A DNA stretch of 28,049 nucleotides from CADDZP01 sp035948135. GTDB taxonomy: Bacteria; Actinomycetota; Acidimicrobiia; Acidimicrobiales; AC-14. Where the stretch lies: assembly GCA_035948135.1 (NCBI GenBank), contig DASZJL010000113.1, forward strand, positions 1 to 28,049, given 5' to 3'. A program made the position numbers and the translations under genes. Numbering within the stretch: the first letter of the stretch is position 1; the number at the start of each line of letters is the position of its first letter. Below, piece by piece: positions 6,949 through 14,748 of this stretch. The notes beneath the pieces are model-generated. The model did not search any database. It saw nothing but the letters and a program-made list of their open reading frames with translations, and was not told the origin of the DNA.

Positions 6949-8025
6949 ATGAGGCGCAGTCTGTGGCTGGTGGCGATTCTGGCGGCGTTGTCGATGGTGG
7001 CAGCGGCCTGCGGCAGCGACAACAACAACAAGAGCAGCAGTAGCGGCACGACCGTGCCAGTTGCGTGCGACCCAGGCACGATCTCCGGTGCCGGCTCCAC
7101 GTTCGTGCAGAACATCGCCCAGCAATGGATCAAGGACTTCCAGGCCAAGTGCTCGGGCGCGACCGTGACCTACCAGGGCGTCGGGTCCGGCGCGGGCATT
7201 CAGCAGTTCACGGCCGGCACGATCGACTTTGGTGCATCCGACGTGCTCATGACGACGGCTGAAGAGCAAGGCGCGGTGGCCAAGGGCGGGCAGGTCACGA
7301 CGATCCCGTGGTCAGGCGGCGGGATCGCCATCGAATACAACGTCTCGGGCGTCACAGACCTGAAGCTCTCACCGGCGACACTGGCCGGCATCTTCGCCGG
7401 GAAGATCAAGACCTGGAACGACCAGGCCATCAAGAACGACAACTCGGGCGCCAACCTGCCGTCGACGGGCATCCAGGTCGTCCACCGCTCCGACGGCTCC
7501 GGCACGACCGCCGCCTTCACCGGCTATCTGACGGCTGTGGCGCCGACGGTGTGGACGGCCGGCTCGGCCAAGGACGTGCCGTGGCCGACGGGCCAGGGTG
7601 CCAAGGGCTCCGACGGCGTGACGGCCGCGGTCAAGCAGACGAGCGGTGCGATCGGCTACGCCGAGGTCTCCTTCGCGAAGGGCAGTCAGCTGGCCATCGC
7701 CTCGATCAAGAACGAGGCCGGCAACTTCGAGCAGCCTGACGCCAAGAACGTCACCGACGCCTTGACCGAGGCCCAGGTCCCGCCCGACCTCAAGATCAAG
7801 CCCAACTTCAAGCCCACCACTGCGGACGCGTATCCGATCTCGACGTTCACGTTCGTGCTCGCCTACTCGAAGCAGAAGGATCCGGCGAAGGGCAAGCTGC
7901 TCAAGGACTACCTGACCTACGCCGTGGGCGCGGGCCAGTCCGCCGCCACCGGCCTCTTCTACGCCCCACTGCCAACTGACCTTCAGACGAAGGACAAGGC
8001 GGCGGTGGACGCCATCCAGACCTAA
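6949..8025 (+). CDS. pstS: Phosphate ABC transporter substrate-binding lipoprotein PstS
   Basis: A 358-residue extracellular phosphate-binding lipoprotein that delivers phosphate to PstCA. A signal peptide with hydrophobic core (LWLVAILAALSMVAAAC) ends in the lipobox AAAC, followed by a low-complexity Asn/Lys/Ser linker. The mature part starts with the PstS motif ISGAGSTFVQNIAQQWI, and the ligand segments YQGVGSGAGIQQF, DFGASDV and HRSDGSGTTAAFTGYL are intact. The ATG at 6949 is chosen because it directly precedes the signal peptide and has a strong ribosome-binding site (GAGGGAGG); the frame is open further upstream but the extra residues have no signal features. It is the first gene of pstSCAB-phoU and lies behind a three-unit PHO box. 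Confidence 0.96.
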   Translation: MRRSLWLVAILAALSMVAAACGSDNNNKSSSSGTTVPVACDPGTISGAGSTFVQNIAQQWIKDFQAKCSGATVTYQGVGSGAGIQQFTAGTIDFGASDVLMTTAEEQGAVAKGGQVTTIPWSGGGIAIEYNVSGVTDLKLSPATLAGIFAGKIKTWNDQAIKNDNSGANLPSTGIQVVHRSDGSGTTAAFTGYLTAVAPTVWTAGSAKDVPWPTGQGAKGSDGVTAAVKQTSGAIGYAEVSFAKGSQLAIASIKNEAGNFEQPDAKNVTDALTEAQVPPDLKIKPNFKPTTADAYPISTFTFVLAYSKQKDPAKGKLLKDYLTYAVGAGQSAATGLFYAPLPTDLQTKDKAAVDAIQT

Positions 8026-8042
8026 CCGCGAGCGCCCACGAA

Positions 8043-9020
8043 ATGGCTGTCGCCGCGCCGACCTCCGAGCCTCGGGCCTCTCGCCGGGCGCGGGACGTCC
8101 GGCGCGGCGATCGCATCTTCAGGGGCCTGACGGTCGGGGCCGGGCTTCTCATCCTCGGCCTCATCGTCGCGATCGCGGTCTTCCTGGTCTGGAAGGCGCT
8201 CCCGGCGCTGCGTACGGCTGGCTTTCACTTCTTCACCGAGAAGACGTGGTTTCCGGACGCCAAACCGGCCAAATTCGGCGTGGCTGCCCTCGCCTTCGGC
8301 ACGGTTCTGTCGAGCGTCATCGCCCTCGTCCTCGTCGTGCCCGTCGCTATCGGGGCCGCCCTCACCCTCACCGAGCTCGCCCCGCGCCGCCTGGGGACGA
8401 TGGGCGGCTACCTCGTCGACGTGCTGGCCGCCGTGCCGAGTGTGGTCTACGGCCTGTGGGGCGTGTATTTCCTCGTCCCTCGGCTGATCCCCATGCAGCG
8501 CTGGCTGTCGGACCACGTCGGGTTCATTCCGCTGTTCCACAACACCAACAACACCTTCGGCCGTTCGGTGTTCGCGGCGTCGGCCGTGCTGGCGATCATG
8601 ATCCTGCCGATCATCGCCGCCATCTCGCGCGAGGTGTTCCGGCAGGTGCCGCAAGCCAACCGGGAGGCGGCACTGGCGCTCGGGGCCACGCGTTGGGAGA
8701 CCATCCGCATGGCGGTGCTGCCCCCCAGCCGCAGCGGTGTGATCGGCGCCATCATGCTCGGCCTCGGGCGTGCCCTCGGCGAGACGATCGCGGTCGCGCT
8801 CGTGCTTGCCGCGTCGTTCAACATCAGCTTCCGCATCTTCGAGCCGGGCGGCAACACCATCGCCGCCAACATCGCGACCAAGTTCGGCGAGGCGGGCAGC
8901 GTCGGCCGGGAGGCGCTGATCGCCTCTGGCCTCGTGCTGTTCGCCATCACCCTCGCCGTGAACATGGCCGCTCGGGCCGTCGTCTACCGGTCGACACGCA
9001 TCGCCGAGGGCAAGGTCTAA
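8043..9020 (+). CDS. pstC: Phosphate ABC transporter permease PstC
   Basis: A 325-residue inner-membrane permease, one half of the phosphate channel. There are about six hydrophobic segments after a charged N-terminus, the first near residues 35-60. The conserved ABC permease loop (EAA motif) that contacts the ATPase is REAALALGATRWETIRMAVL, followed by GLGRALGETIAVALVLAAS, both typical of PstC. The start is the ATG at 8043, 17 nt after pstS. It is cotranscribed with pstA, pstB and phoU by spacing. Confidence 0.95.
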   Translation: MAVAAPTSEPRASRRARDVRRGDRIFRGLTVGAGLLILGLIVAIAVFLVWKALPALRTAGFHFFTEKTWFPDAKPAKFGVAALAFGTVLSSVIALVLVVPVAIGAALTLTELAPRRLGTMGGYLVDVLAAVPSVVYGLWGVYFLVPRLIPMQRWLSDHVGFIPLFHNTNNTFGRSVFAASAVLAIMILPIIAAISREVFRQVPQANREAALALGATRWETIRMAVLPPSRSGVIGAIMLGLGRALGETIAVALVLAASFNISFRIFEPGGNTIAANIATKFGEAGSVGREALIASGLVLFAITLAVNMAARAVVYRSTRIAEGKV

Positions 9021-9024
9021 GCGA

Positions 9025-10062
9025 GTGGCGACGTTGACGGCTCCGGTTGCCCTCCGACGCCGGGCCCTCGGTCGCGGCGAGCTGGGCATGATCGGCGCCG
9101 CCGCCATCGGCGTGACCGCCCTGCTGTTCACAGTCACCGAGCTTCAGGGAGTGCTCGACTTCCTGCTCGTGGCCTACCTGGTGTACCTGGCCGGGCAGTC
9201 GGCCGTGTCGTACGTCGTGGAGGGCGCGCGATCCGCGAAGAACCGCTTGGCCCTGACGCTGCTCATCAGCGCCCTGTTCCTCGCCCTCGTGCCGCTCGTC
9301 GCCGTCCTCTACTACACGCTCCAGCGGGGGTTGCAAGCGATTTCGCCGGGGTTCTTCACCCACTCCATGAGCGGCGTAGGACCATTGGAGAACGCGGGCG
9401 GCGCCTACCACGCCATCATCGGCACCCTCGAGCAGGTGCTGATCGCGAGCATCATCTCGATCCCGATCGGCCTGCTGGCTGCGATCTACATCGTCGAGTA
9501 TGGGCGGGGCCGGCTGGCCTACTGGATCCGCTTCTTCGTCGACGTCATGGTCGGGCTGCCGTCGATCGTCGCCGGGCTGTTCATCTTCGCGTTCTGGGTG
9601 CTGGCGCTGAACAAGGGCTTCTCCGGCTTCGCCGCCGGAATGGCACTCGCCATTCTCATGATGCCGATCGTTGTCCGGGCGTCGGAGGAGATGCTGAAGC
9701 TGGTTCCCAACGATCTGCGGGAGGCGAGCTACGCCCTCGGCGTTCCCCGCTGGCGCACGATCCTCTCCGTCGTGCTGCCCTCGGCCTCGGCCGGGCTGAC
9801 GACGGGCATCATCCTCGCGGTTGCCCGCGTCACTGGCGAGACGGCACCCCTCCTGCTGACCGCGTTCGGGTTCGACGCCATCCGCACCAACCCCTTCAGC
9901 GGGGCCCAGTCGGGCCTGCCCCTGTTCGTCTTCAACCAGGCCGGGTCGGCGTTTGCGGTCGCGGTGGCGAGAGCGTGGGCCGGAGCCCTTACGCTGATCA
10001 CCATCGTGCTGCTTCTGACCGTGCTCGCCCGCCTTCTCACCCGTCGCAACAGGCTTGTCTGA
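9025..10062 (+). CDS. pstA: Phosphate ABC transporter permease PstA
   Basis: A 345-residue permease, partner of PstC. The EAA loop is REASYALGVPRWRTILSVVL and is followed by the PstA-typical ARVTGETAPLLLTAFG. The protein is longer than many PstA proteins (about 290-300) because of two extra hydrophobic segments in the first 70 residues (GMIGAAAIGVTALLF and LDFLLVAYLVYLAG) before the usual first membrane helix. The start is the GTG at 9025, only 4 nt after pstC. An alternative internal start would remove the extra segments, but they read as good coding sequence with membrane character. Confidence 0.94.
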   Translation: MATLTAPVALRRRALGRGELGMIGAAAIGVTALLFTVTELQGVLDFLLVAYLVYLAGQSAVSYVVEGARSAKNRLALTLLISALFLALVPLVAVLYYTLQRGLQAISPGFFTHSMSGVGPLENAGGAYHAIIGTLEQVLIASIISIPIGLLAAIYIVEYGRGRLAYWIRFFVDVMVGLPSIVAGLFIFAFWVLALNKGFSGFAAGMALAILMMPIVVRASEEMLKLVPNDLREASYALGVPRWRTILSVVLPSASAGLTTGIILAVARVTGETAPLLLTAFGFDAIRTNPFSGAQSGLPLFVFNQAGSAFAVAVARAWAGALTLITIVLLLTVLARLLTRRNRLV

Positions 10063-10075
10063 CCAAGGACTCCAC

Positions 10076-10852
10076 ATGGCCAAGCGCATCGACGTCGAGG
10101 ACCTCAGCGCCTGGTTCGGCTCGTTCCAGGCGCTGGCCGACGTCAGCATCACCGTCGAGCCCAAAGAGGTGACGGCGCTCATCGGGCCCTCGGGCTGTGG
10201 CAAGTCGACGTTCCTGCGCTCGCTGAACCGCATGCACGAGGTCGTCCCCGGCGCTCGCGTGTCGGGCCAGGTGCTGCTCGACGGAGATGACATCTACGCC
10301 GACGGCATCGACCCCGTCGCCGTGCGCCGCTCGATCGGCATGGTGTTCCAGCGCCCCAACCCGTTCCCCACCATGTCGGTGCGCGACAACGTGGCCGCCG
10401 GGCTCAAGCTCAACGGCGTGCGCAAGAAGAGCGAGCTCGACGACGTGGTCGAGCAGTCCCTCCTTCAGGCCGGGCTGTGGGACGAGGTCTCCCACCGCCT
10501 GAACAAGCCGGGCGGCAGCCTCTCGGGCGGCCAGCAGCAGCGGCTGTGCATCGCTCGGGCCATCGCCGTCGAACCCGAAGTGCTTCTGATGGACGAGCCC
10601 TGCTCCGCGCTGGACCCGATCTCGACTCTTCGCATCGAGGACCTCATCGGCGAGCTCAAGGACAACTACACGATCGTCATCGTCACCCACAACATGCAGG
10701 AGGCGGCGCGCGTGAGCGACACCACCGCCTTCTTCAACATCAGCGGAGCTGGCGAACCGGGCCGCCTGATCGAGGCGGGCCCCACAACAAAGATCTTCAC
10801 CAAGCCCGACGACACCCGCACTGAGGACTACATCACCGGGCGCTTCGGATGA
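10076..10852 (+). CDS. pstB: Phosphate ABC transporter ATP-binding protein PstB
   Basis: A 258-residue ABC ATPase that powers PstCA. Walker A is GPSGCGKST at residues 38-46, the ABC signature is LSGGQQQRL, and Walker B with catalytic Glu is VLLMDEPCSALDP; the family-specific SLNRMHEVVPGARVSG and QRPNPFPTMSVRDNV segments make the PstB assignment firm. The ATG at 10076 is chosen over an upstream TTG at 10055 because it has AAGGA 6 nt ahead and does not overlap pstA. The C-terminal FTKPDDTRTEDYITGRFG is typical. Confidence 0.97.
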   Translation: MAKRIDVEDLSAWFGSFQALADVSITVEPKEVTALIGPSGCGKSTFLRSLNRMHEVVPGARVSGQVLLDGDDIYADGIDPVAVRRSIGMVFQRPNPFPTMSVRDNVAAGLKLNGVRKKSELDDVVEQSLLQAGLWDEVSHRLNKPGGSLSGGQQQRLCIARAIAVEPEVLLMDEPCSALDPISTLRIEDLIGELKDNYTIVIVTHNMQEAARVSDTTAFFNISGAGEPGRLIEAGPTTKIFTKPDDTRTEDYITGRFG

Positions 10853-10865
10853 GAGGACGCCTCTG

Positions 10866-11507
10866 ATGCCAGACGAGAAGACGCGGGTCGGGTTCCACCG
10901 GGACCTGGAGGAGATCGACCAGAAGGTCGTGCAGCTGTTCGCCCTCGTCGCCGAGGGCGTGGCCAAGGCGACCGATGCCTTCCTCGCCAGCGACCGGGAG
11001 GCGGCCGAGTCCATGGCGGACGCCGACGCTGTCATCGACGAGCTCTATTGCGAGGTCGAAGAACTCGTACAGCACCAGTTCGCGCTGCAGTCCCCGATGG
11101 CACGGGACATGCGCTTCCTGCTGTCGGTGCTGCGCATCGTGCCCGAGCTGGAGCGCAGTGGCGACCTGGCCGAGCACATCGCGGCTCGGGCGACGCGCGG
11201 CGTGTCCGACAGCATCACCCCCCGCATCCGCGGTCTGATCGAGCAGATGGGCCGAATCGGCACCCAGATGTGGCGGGAGGCGGCCGACGGCTACGTCGAC
11301 CGGGACGCCGACGTCGCCACCCGTCTGAACGAGCGCGACGACGAGCTCGACGAGCTGCACAGCAGCCTCACCGCCGAGCTCGTGACCGGGCAGCTAAGCG
11401 TCCCGATCGCTCTCGAGATGGCGCTCGTGGCACGGTTCTATGAGCGGCTCGGCGATCACGCCGTGAACATCGGGGAGCGCATCCGTTACATCGCCGAGGG
11501 TTTGTGA
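10866..11507 (+). CDS. phoU: Phosphate signalling protein PhoU
   Basis: A 213-residue PhoU with two three-helix repeats. The signature segments include FHRDLEEIDQKV near the N-terminus, QSPMARDMRFLLSVLRIVPELERSGDLAEHI in the first repeat and ARFYERLGDHAVNIGERIRYI in the second. PhoU couples the PstSCAB transporter to the PhoR kinase and holds the Pho response off when phosphate is plentiful. The ATG at 10866 follows pstB by 13 nt with GAGAGGA upstream. A 108-nt gap then precedes the kinase gene. Confidence 0.95.
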   Translation: MPDEKTRVGFHRDLEEIDQKVVQLFALVAEGVAKATDAFLASDREAAESMADADAVIDELYCEVEELVQHQFALQSPMARDMRFLLSVLRIVPELERSGDLAEHIAARATRGVSDSITPRIRGLIEQMGRIGTQMWREAADGYVDRDADVATRLNERDDELDELHSSLTAELVTGQLSVPIALEMALVARFYERLGDHAVNIGERIRYIAEGL

Positions 11508-11536
11508 CCGCTGGCCGGCGGGGCGGCGACCGTGCG

Positions 11537-11558
11537 GTGAACAGGCCGTGAACATCGG
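11537..11558 (-). promoter_or_regulatory. Inverted PHO box upstream of phoR
   Basis: On the plus strand GTGAAC occurs at 11537 and 11548, exactly 11 bp apart. Read on the minus strand the units are GTTCACGGCCT and GTTCACCGCAC, a close match to PhoP-binding direct repeat units. It lies in the phoU-phoR gap, about 45 nt before the candidate -10 TAGGGT at 11603. Autoregulation of phoR-phoP is the likely role. Confidence 0.55.
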
Positions 11559-11602
11559 CGGCGCTGGGGTGGACGGTCGTCGAACGGCCGGACCGGCACC
11601 CG

Positions 11603-11608
11603 TAGGGT
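11603..11608 (+). promoter_or_regulatory. Candidate -10 element for phoR, leaderless
   Basis: TAGGGT fits TAnnnT and ends 7 nt before the GTG at 11616, the spacing expected if transcription begins at the start codon. The same bases (AGGG) could instead serve as a Shine-Dalgarno sequence for that GTG. Confidence 0.35.
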
Positions 11609-11615
11609 TGTGATC

Positions 11616-12809
11616 GTGGGGGGCGCAACCGTCGCAGCCATGGTTCTCGGCGTCGCCGTGCTGGCGGTCGTGCTGTGGGCCCTTGCATCTCGAAGGAGCC
11701 TTGCTGCTCGGCTGCGCGCCGCCCAGCGGGCGGCCGAGGAGGCCGCCGGCCACTCGGAGCAGAGCGCCAGCGCGGCCGAGCGGCTGGCCCAGGCCCTCGA
11801 CGCCCTGCACCAGGGCGTGGTCCTGTCCGACGCCGAAGGCCATGTCGTCTATCGCAACCTCCTCGCCGAGTCCTTCGCCGGCGCCCGCCACGCCGAAGCG
11901 CTCGCGGAGCAGGCGATCAGCGACGTCCTCAAGGCCGCCGCGCTGGACGGCGAGCCGCACACGCGAACCGTCGACCTTTACGGGCCGCCCCGTCGCAACC
12001 TCCAGATCAGCGCCGTGCCCTTGTCCGACGGCAGCGGGAGCGTCGGCGGCGTGGCCGTCATCGAGGACGTATCGGATCGCAAACGGCTGGAGGCCGTGCG
12101 CCGAGACTTCGTGGCCAACGTGAGCCATGAGCTGAAGACGCCGGTCGGCGCGCTCGGCCTCTTGGCGGAGACGCTCGCCGACGAGGAGGACGCGGCCGTC
12201 ATCCGGCGCCTGGCCCACCGCATGCAAGCGGAGGCGGTGCGCGTGGGTCGCATCATCCACGACCTCCTCGACCTCTCCCGCCTCGAGTCCGAGGAGTCGC
12301 CTGAGCGCGAGCCAGTTGGTGTGCACGTCGTCGTCGGCCAGGCGGTCGAGCAGGTCCGAGCGGCCGCCGAGGCGCGCGGCGTCGATCTCGACGTGGCCGA
12401 GATCCCCCGCCGGATCACGGTGCCCGGCGACCGCCGCCAGTTGGTGTCCGCGGTCTACAACCTGCTCGACAACGCCGTGAAGTACTCGGAGTCCGGGAGG
12501 TCCGTGCACCTGCGGTGCTCAACCAACGGCGACTCCGTCGAGCTCGCCGTCCAGGACCACGGCATCGGCATCCCGTCCCGTGACTACGAGCGCATCTTCG
12601 AGCGCTTCTACCGGGTCGACCGGGCGCGGAGCCGGGAGACGGGCGGCACGGGTCTGGGTCTGGCGATCGTCCGCCACGTGGCGACCAACCACGGGGGGAA
12701 GGTCTCGGTGACCTCGCGAGAGGGCGAAGGGTCGACATTCGTGCTGCGGCTGCCGGCGGGTCCGGGGCCGATGGCAGTGTCCGGTTGGACTGACGCGGAA
12801 GCAGGGTGA
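11616..12809 (+). CDS. phoR: Phosphate-sensing histidine kinase, PhoR/SenX3 type
   Basis: A sensor kinase of about 397 residues. A single N-terminal membrane helix (VAAMVLGVAVLAVVLWALA) is followed by a short coiled segment and a PAS-like domain (about residues 55-150, ALDALHQGVVLSDAEGHVVYRN). The H box is FVANVSHELKTP with His171 as the phosphorylated residue. N box LLDNAVKYSE, G1 DHGIGIP and G2 GTGLGLAIV are all intact. Lack of an extracellular sensor domain and its place after phoU agree with the PhoR/SenX3 class, which reads phosphate through PstSCAB-PhoU. GTG at 11616 is preferred because of its spacing from AGGG/TAGGGT; a GTG at 11610 would add two residues. It is cotranscribed with the regulator 7 nt downstream. 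Confidence 0.93.
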   Translation: MGGATVAAMVLGVAVLAVVLWALASRRSLAARLRAAQRAAEEAAGHSEQSASAAERLAQALDALHQGVVLSDAEGHVVYRNLLAESFAGARHAEALAEQAISDVLKAAALDGEPHTRTVDLYGPPRRNLQISAVPLSDGSGSVGGVAVIEDVSDRKRLEAVRRDFVANVSHELKTPVGALGLLAETLADEEDAAVIRRLAHRMQAEAVRVGRIIHDLLDLSRLESEESPEREPVGVHVVVGQAVEQVRAAAEARGVDLDVAEIPRRITVPGDRRQLVSAVYNLLDNAVKYSESGRSVHLRCSTNGDSVELAVQDHGIGIPSRDYERIFERFYRVDRARSRETGGTGLGLAIVRHVATNHGGKVSVTSREGEGSTFVLRLPAGPGPMAVSGWTDAEAG

Positions 12810-12816
12810 CCAGAAG

Positions 12817-13518
12817 GTGACGGAACAACCGACGGTCTTGGTCGTGGAGGACGAAGAATCGTTTGTGGAGGCTCTCGTTGTCGGGCTCAAGCGCGAGGGG
12901 TTCCGGGTGCGGGTCGCCCGCGATGGCTTGGAGGCCCTCGAGGTGTTCGACGCCAGCCGGCCCGACCTCGTACTGCTCGACGTGATGCTGCCGAAGATGT
13001 CGGGCGTCGACGTCTGCCGGGAGCTTCGCAACAAGTCCCGGGTCCCGATCGTGATGGTCACGGCGAAGGCCTCCGAGATCGACACCGTCGTGGGGCTCGA
13101 AGTGGGCGCCGACGACTACGTCACCAAGCCCTACCGCCTCCGTGAGCTGGTGGCCCGCATGCGGGCCGTTCTCCGGCGGGCTCCTCGGGAAGACGAGCTG
13201 CAGACCAGCGGCGACGTCCTCGAGGTGGGCGACGTCCGCCTCGATCCCGAGCGTCACGAGGTCGTCGTGCGGGGCGACGAGATCGCCCTCCCGCTCAAGG
13301 AGTTCGAGGTCCTCGAGCTGCTGCTCGACAACGCGGGTCGGGTGCTGACGCGGGAGACGCTGATCGACCGGGTGTGGGGTCCCCATTACGTGGGCGACAC
13401 CAAGACGCTCGACGTCCACATCAAGCGCCTGCGAGCCAAGGTCGAGGAAGATCCCTCCCATCCCACGCGGATCACCACCATCCGGGGCCTCGGCTACCGC
13501 TACGAGAAGCCCCGGTAG
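12817..13518 (+). CDS. phoP: Phosphate response regulator, PhoP/RegX3 type
   Basis: A 233-residue OmpR-family response regulator. The receiver domain (about 1-120) has the acidic pair in VVEDEE, phospho-acceptor Asp55 in LLDVMLP, and Lys104 in DDYVTKPY. The winged-helix DNA-binding domain (about 135-230) ends with DTKTLDVHIKRLRAKVEEDP and RGLGYRYE. The SEIDTVVGLEVGADDYVTKP stretch is nearly the same as in mycobacterial RegX3. Its expected targets are the 11-bp direct repeats at 5239, 6852 and 11537. The start is a GTG at 12817, following AGAAG. Confidence 0.94.
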   Translation: MTEQPTVLVVEDEESFVEALVVGLKREGFRVRVARDGLEALEVFDASRPDLVLLDVMLPKMSGVDVCRELRNKSRVPIVMVTAKASEIDTVVGLEVGADDYVTKPYRLRELVARMRAVLRRAPREDELQTSGDVLEVGDVRLDPERHEVVVRGDEIALPLKEFEVLELLLDNAGRVLTRETLIDRVWGPHYVGDTKTLDVHIKRLRAKVEEDPSHPTRITTIRGLGYRYEKPR

Positions 13519-13590
13519 CCCAGAGGGTTCCCTGCTCGGTCGCCCGGCCGTCAGCATTCCGTTACTTGGCGGTCACTACCGGGCGGCAGG

Positions 13591-13806
13591 ATGTCAACGG
13601 TGGTTGAGGTAGGCGCCCCCGTCGAGGTTCGGTGTCACGCGACTTGTCCGTGGACGGGCGGGTGGCAGGTCTGCGAGGTCCTCGTGGCCGGCGGAGGGTT
13701 CGCCTACGGGGTGCGCCGCATCGGCCTGACAAGTCCGTTGCCGGCACCGATCCCAGAGGCCGACGTACGCCCGGCCCGTGTCCCGGTCCTGGGCCGCGCC
13801 GGCTGA
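13591..13806 (+). CDS. Small protein of unknown function (71 residues)
   Basis: I do not recognise this family. The 71-residue frame has actinobacterial codon use with mostly G/C third positions, an ATG at 13591 and a balanced composition. Two Cys and two Trp lie close together (RCHATCPWTGGWQVCEV), and the C-terminal half ends IPEADVRPARVPVLGRAG. There is no signal peptide or membrane segment; a small beta-rich fold is possible. GGCAGG lies immediately before the ATG, closer than usual. A 7-bp inverted repeat (CGCCCGG 13541-13547 with CCGGGCG 13579-13585) sits just upstream and may end the phoRP transcript. A longer minus-strand frame (13594-14298) covers the same region but looks like a shadow. 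Confidence 0.5.
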   Translation: MSTVVEVGAPVEVRCHATCPWTGGWQVCEVLVAGGGFAYGVRRIGLTSPLPAPIPEADVRPARVPVLGRAG

Positions 13807-13881
13807 GCCCGGCTGCGTCCCCCGGTTATCCGTCGCCAATTCACAGGGTTGTTCCTCTAGCTCCGCACAGGGCGCCGTCCG

Positions 13882-13887
13882 TACGCT
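13882..13887 (+). promoter_or_regulatory. Candidate -10 element, leaderless, for the 118-residue gene
   Basis: TACGCT fits TAnnnT and ends 6 nt before the ATG at 13894, the classic spacing of actinobacterial leaderless promoters. No Shine-Dalgarno sequence is visible. Confidence 0.4.
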
Positions 13888-13893
13888 CCGGCA

Positions 13894-14250
13894 ATGACCT
13901 CGTCGCTGCGGGCACTCGATCGCCAACTGCTGTTCGTGCGCCGGCTGCTCACCGAGGACGGCGACGACGCCCGCAGCCGGGCGGAGGCGATTCGTCTGCT
14001 GCGTGACGTCGAGCGGTGCGTACGCCGCTGGGCCGCCGAGGCACCCAGTCGGGCCCTGGCCGCTCGGCTGCTGCGAGTGGAGTCCGAGCTGCGTCGCCAT
14101 TTGGTGGCGGCCTCGACCTTGGAAGAGGTCGGCCAGCCGCCGAGGGGCGCGGCCGGAATGCTGAAGCGGGCGGTGGACACGACCCGGATCGGACTGCGCG
14201 GCGTCGTCCGCATCGAGCACCCCGCCGGCCAGCCGGCGGCGCGCAACTGA
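13894..14250 (+). CDS. Helical protein of unknown function (118 residues)
   Basis: I do not recognise this family. It is rich in Arg, Leu, Ala and Glu and predicted to be almost all helical (for example RALDRQLLFVRRLL, AEAIRLLRDVERCVRRWAAE, ALAARLLRVESELRRHLVAA), with a basic C-terminal part (MLKRAVDTTRIGLRGVVRIE). No signal peptide or membrane helix is evident. Third-position G/C bias and a well-spaced -10 element support it as a real gene. It converges with the zinc-ribbon gene with a 4-nt gap. Confidence 0.65.
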   Translation: MTSSLRALDRQLLFVRRLLTEDGDDARSRAEAIRLLRDVERCVRRWAAEAPSRALAARLLRVESELRRHLVAASTLEEVGQPPRGAAGMLKRAVDTTRIGLRGVVRIEHPAGQPAARN

Positions 14251-14254
14251 ATAG

Positions 14255-14707
14255 TCAGCCCAAGAGCGCGAGCGCCTGCTGGGAGCTGCCGGAGTCATTG
14301 AGCGAGCCGATGATGGCGAGCACGATCGTCAGGACCAGCGTGCCGATGCCGACCCAGCCCAGGACGATGCCGGCGATGGCCAGACCCCGACCGCTCTGGG
14401 CGCCGCCGGAGCGGTCGATCTGACCTTTGCCCACGTAGCCGAAGACCAGGGCGAGGATCGAGCCAACCCAGAACAACCAGATGATGCCGAGCACGAGCGA
14501 CGCCACCGCCATGCCGTTGGTGCGGGGGGCCGGGCCGAGGCCCCCGTAGTAGGGCTGTTGTGGTTGGGCGTACGGGGGAGGAGGAGGAAGCGGGGCGGAG
14601 GCCTGAGGGACCTCAGCGGCGGCAGGCGCGGCCATGCTGGCGCCGCACCGGGGGCAGAAGTGGGCCTCGTCGGTGGCGACGGTTCCGCAGTTGGTGCACC
14701 TCGGCAT
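14255..14707 (-). CDS. Zinc-ribbon DUF4190 membrane protein
   Basis: A 150-residue protein with three parts. Residues 1-22 are a zinc ribbon with Cys4, Cys7, Cys18 and Cys21. Residues about 27-60 are a Pro/Ala/Tyr/Gln-rich linker (LPPPPPYAQPQQPYYGG). Residues about 65-140 form the two-helix DUF4190 membrane domain, with MAVASLVLGIIWLFWVGSILALVFG (the family motif region) and GLAIAGIVLGWVGIGTLVLTIVLAII. This architecture is common in actinobacteria, but no function is established that I know of. It is divergent from the aconitase gene with 41 nt between start codons, so the two may share control. The ATG at 14707 directly precedes the first Cys pair. Confidence 0.88.
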   Translation of the reverse strand: MPRCTNCGTVATDEAHFCPRCGASMAAPAAAEVPQASAPLPPPPPYAQPQQPYYGGLGPAPRTNGMAVASLVLGIIWLFWVGSILALVFGYVGKGQIDRSGGAQSGRGLAIAGIVLGWVGIGTLVLTIVLAIIGSLNDSGSSQQALALLG

Positions 14708-14748
14708 GCGCCCAATTGTCTACCAGCGGCTTCTGGCAGGCTTGCGCA

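Noticed and set aside
13594..14298. Minus-strand 234-residue frame after phoP
   Set aside because: It has no recognisable motif and overlaps two plus-strand frames with better third-position bias, one of them behind a good promoter element, as well as the end of the zinc-ribbon gene. Not fully excluded for the 13591-13806 part.
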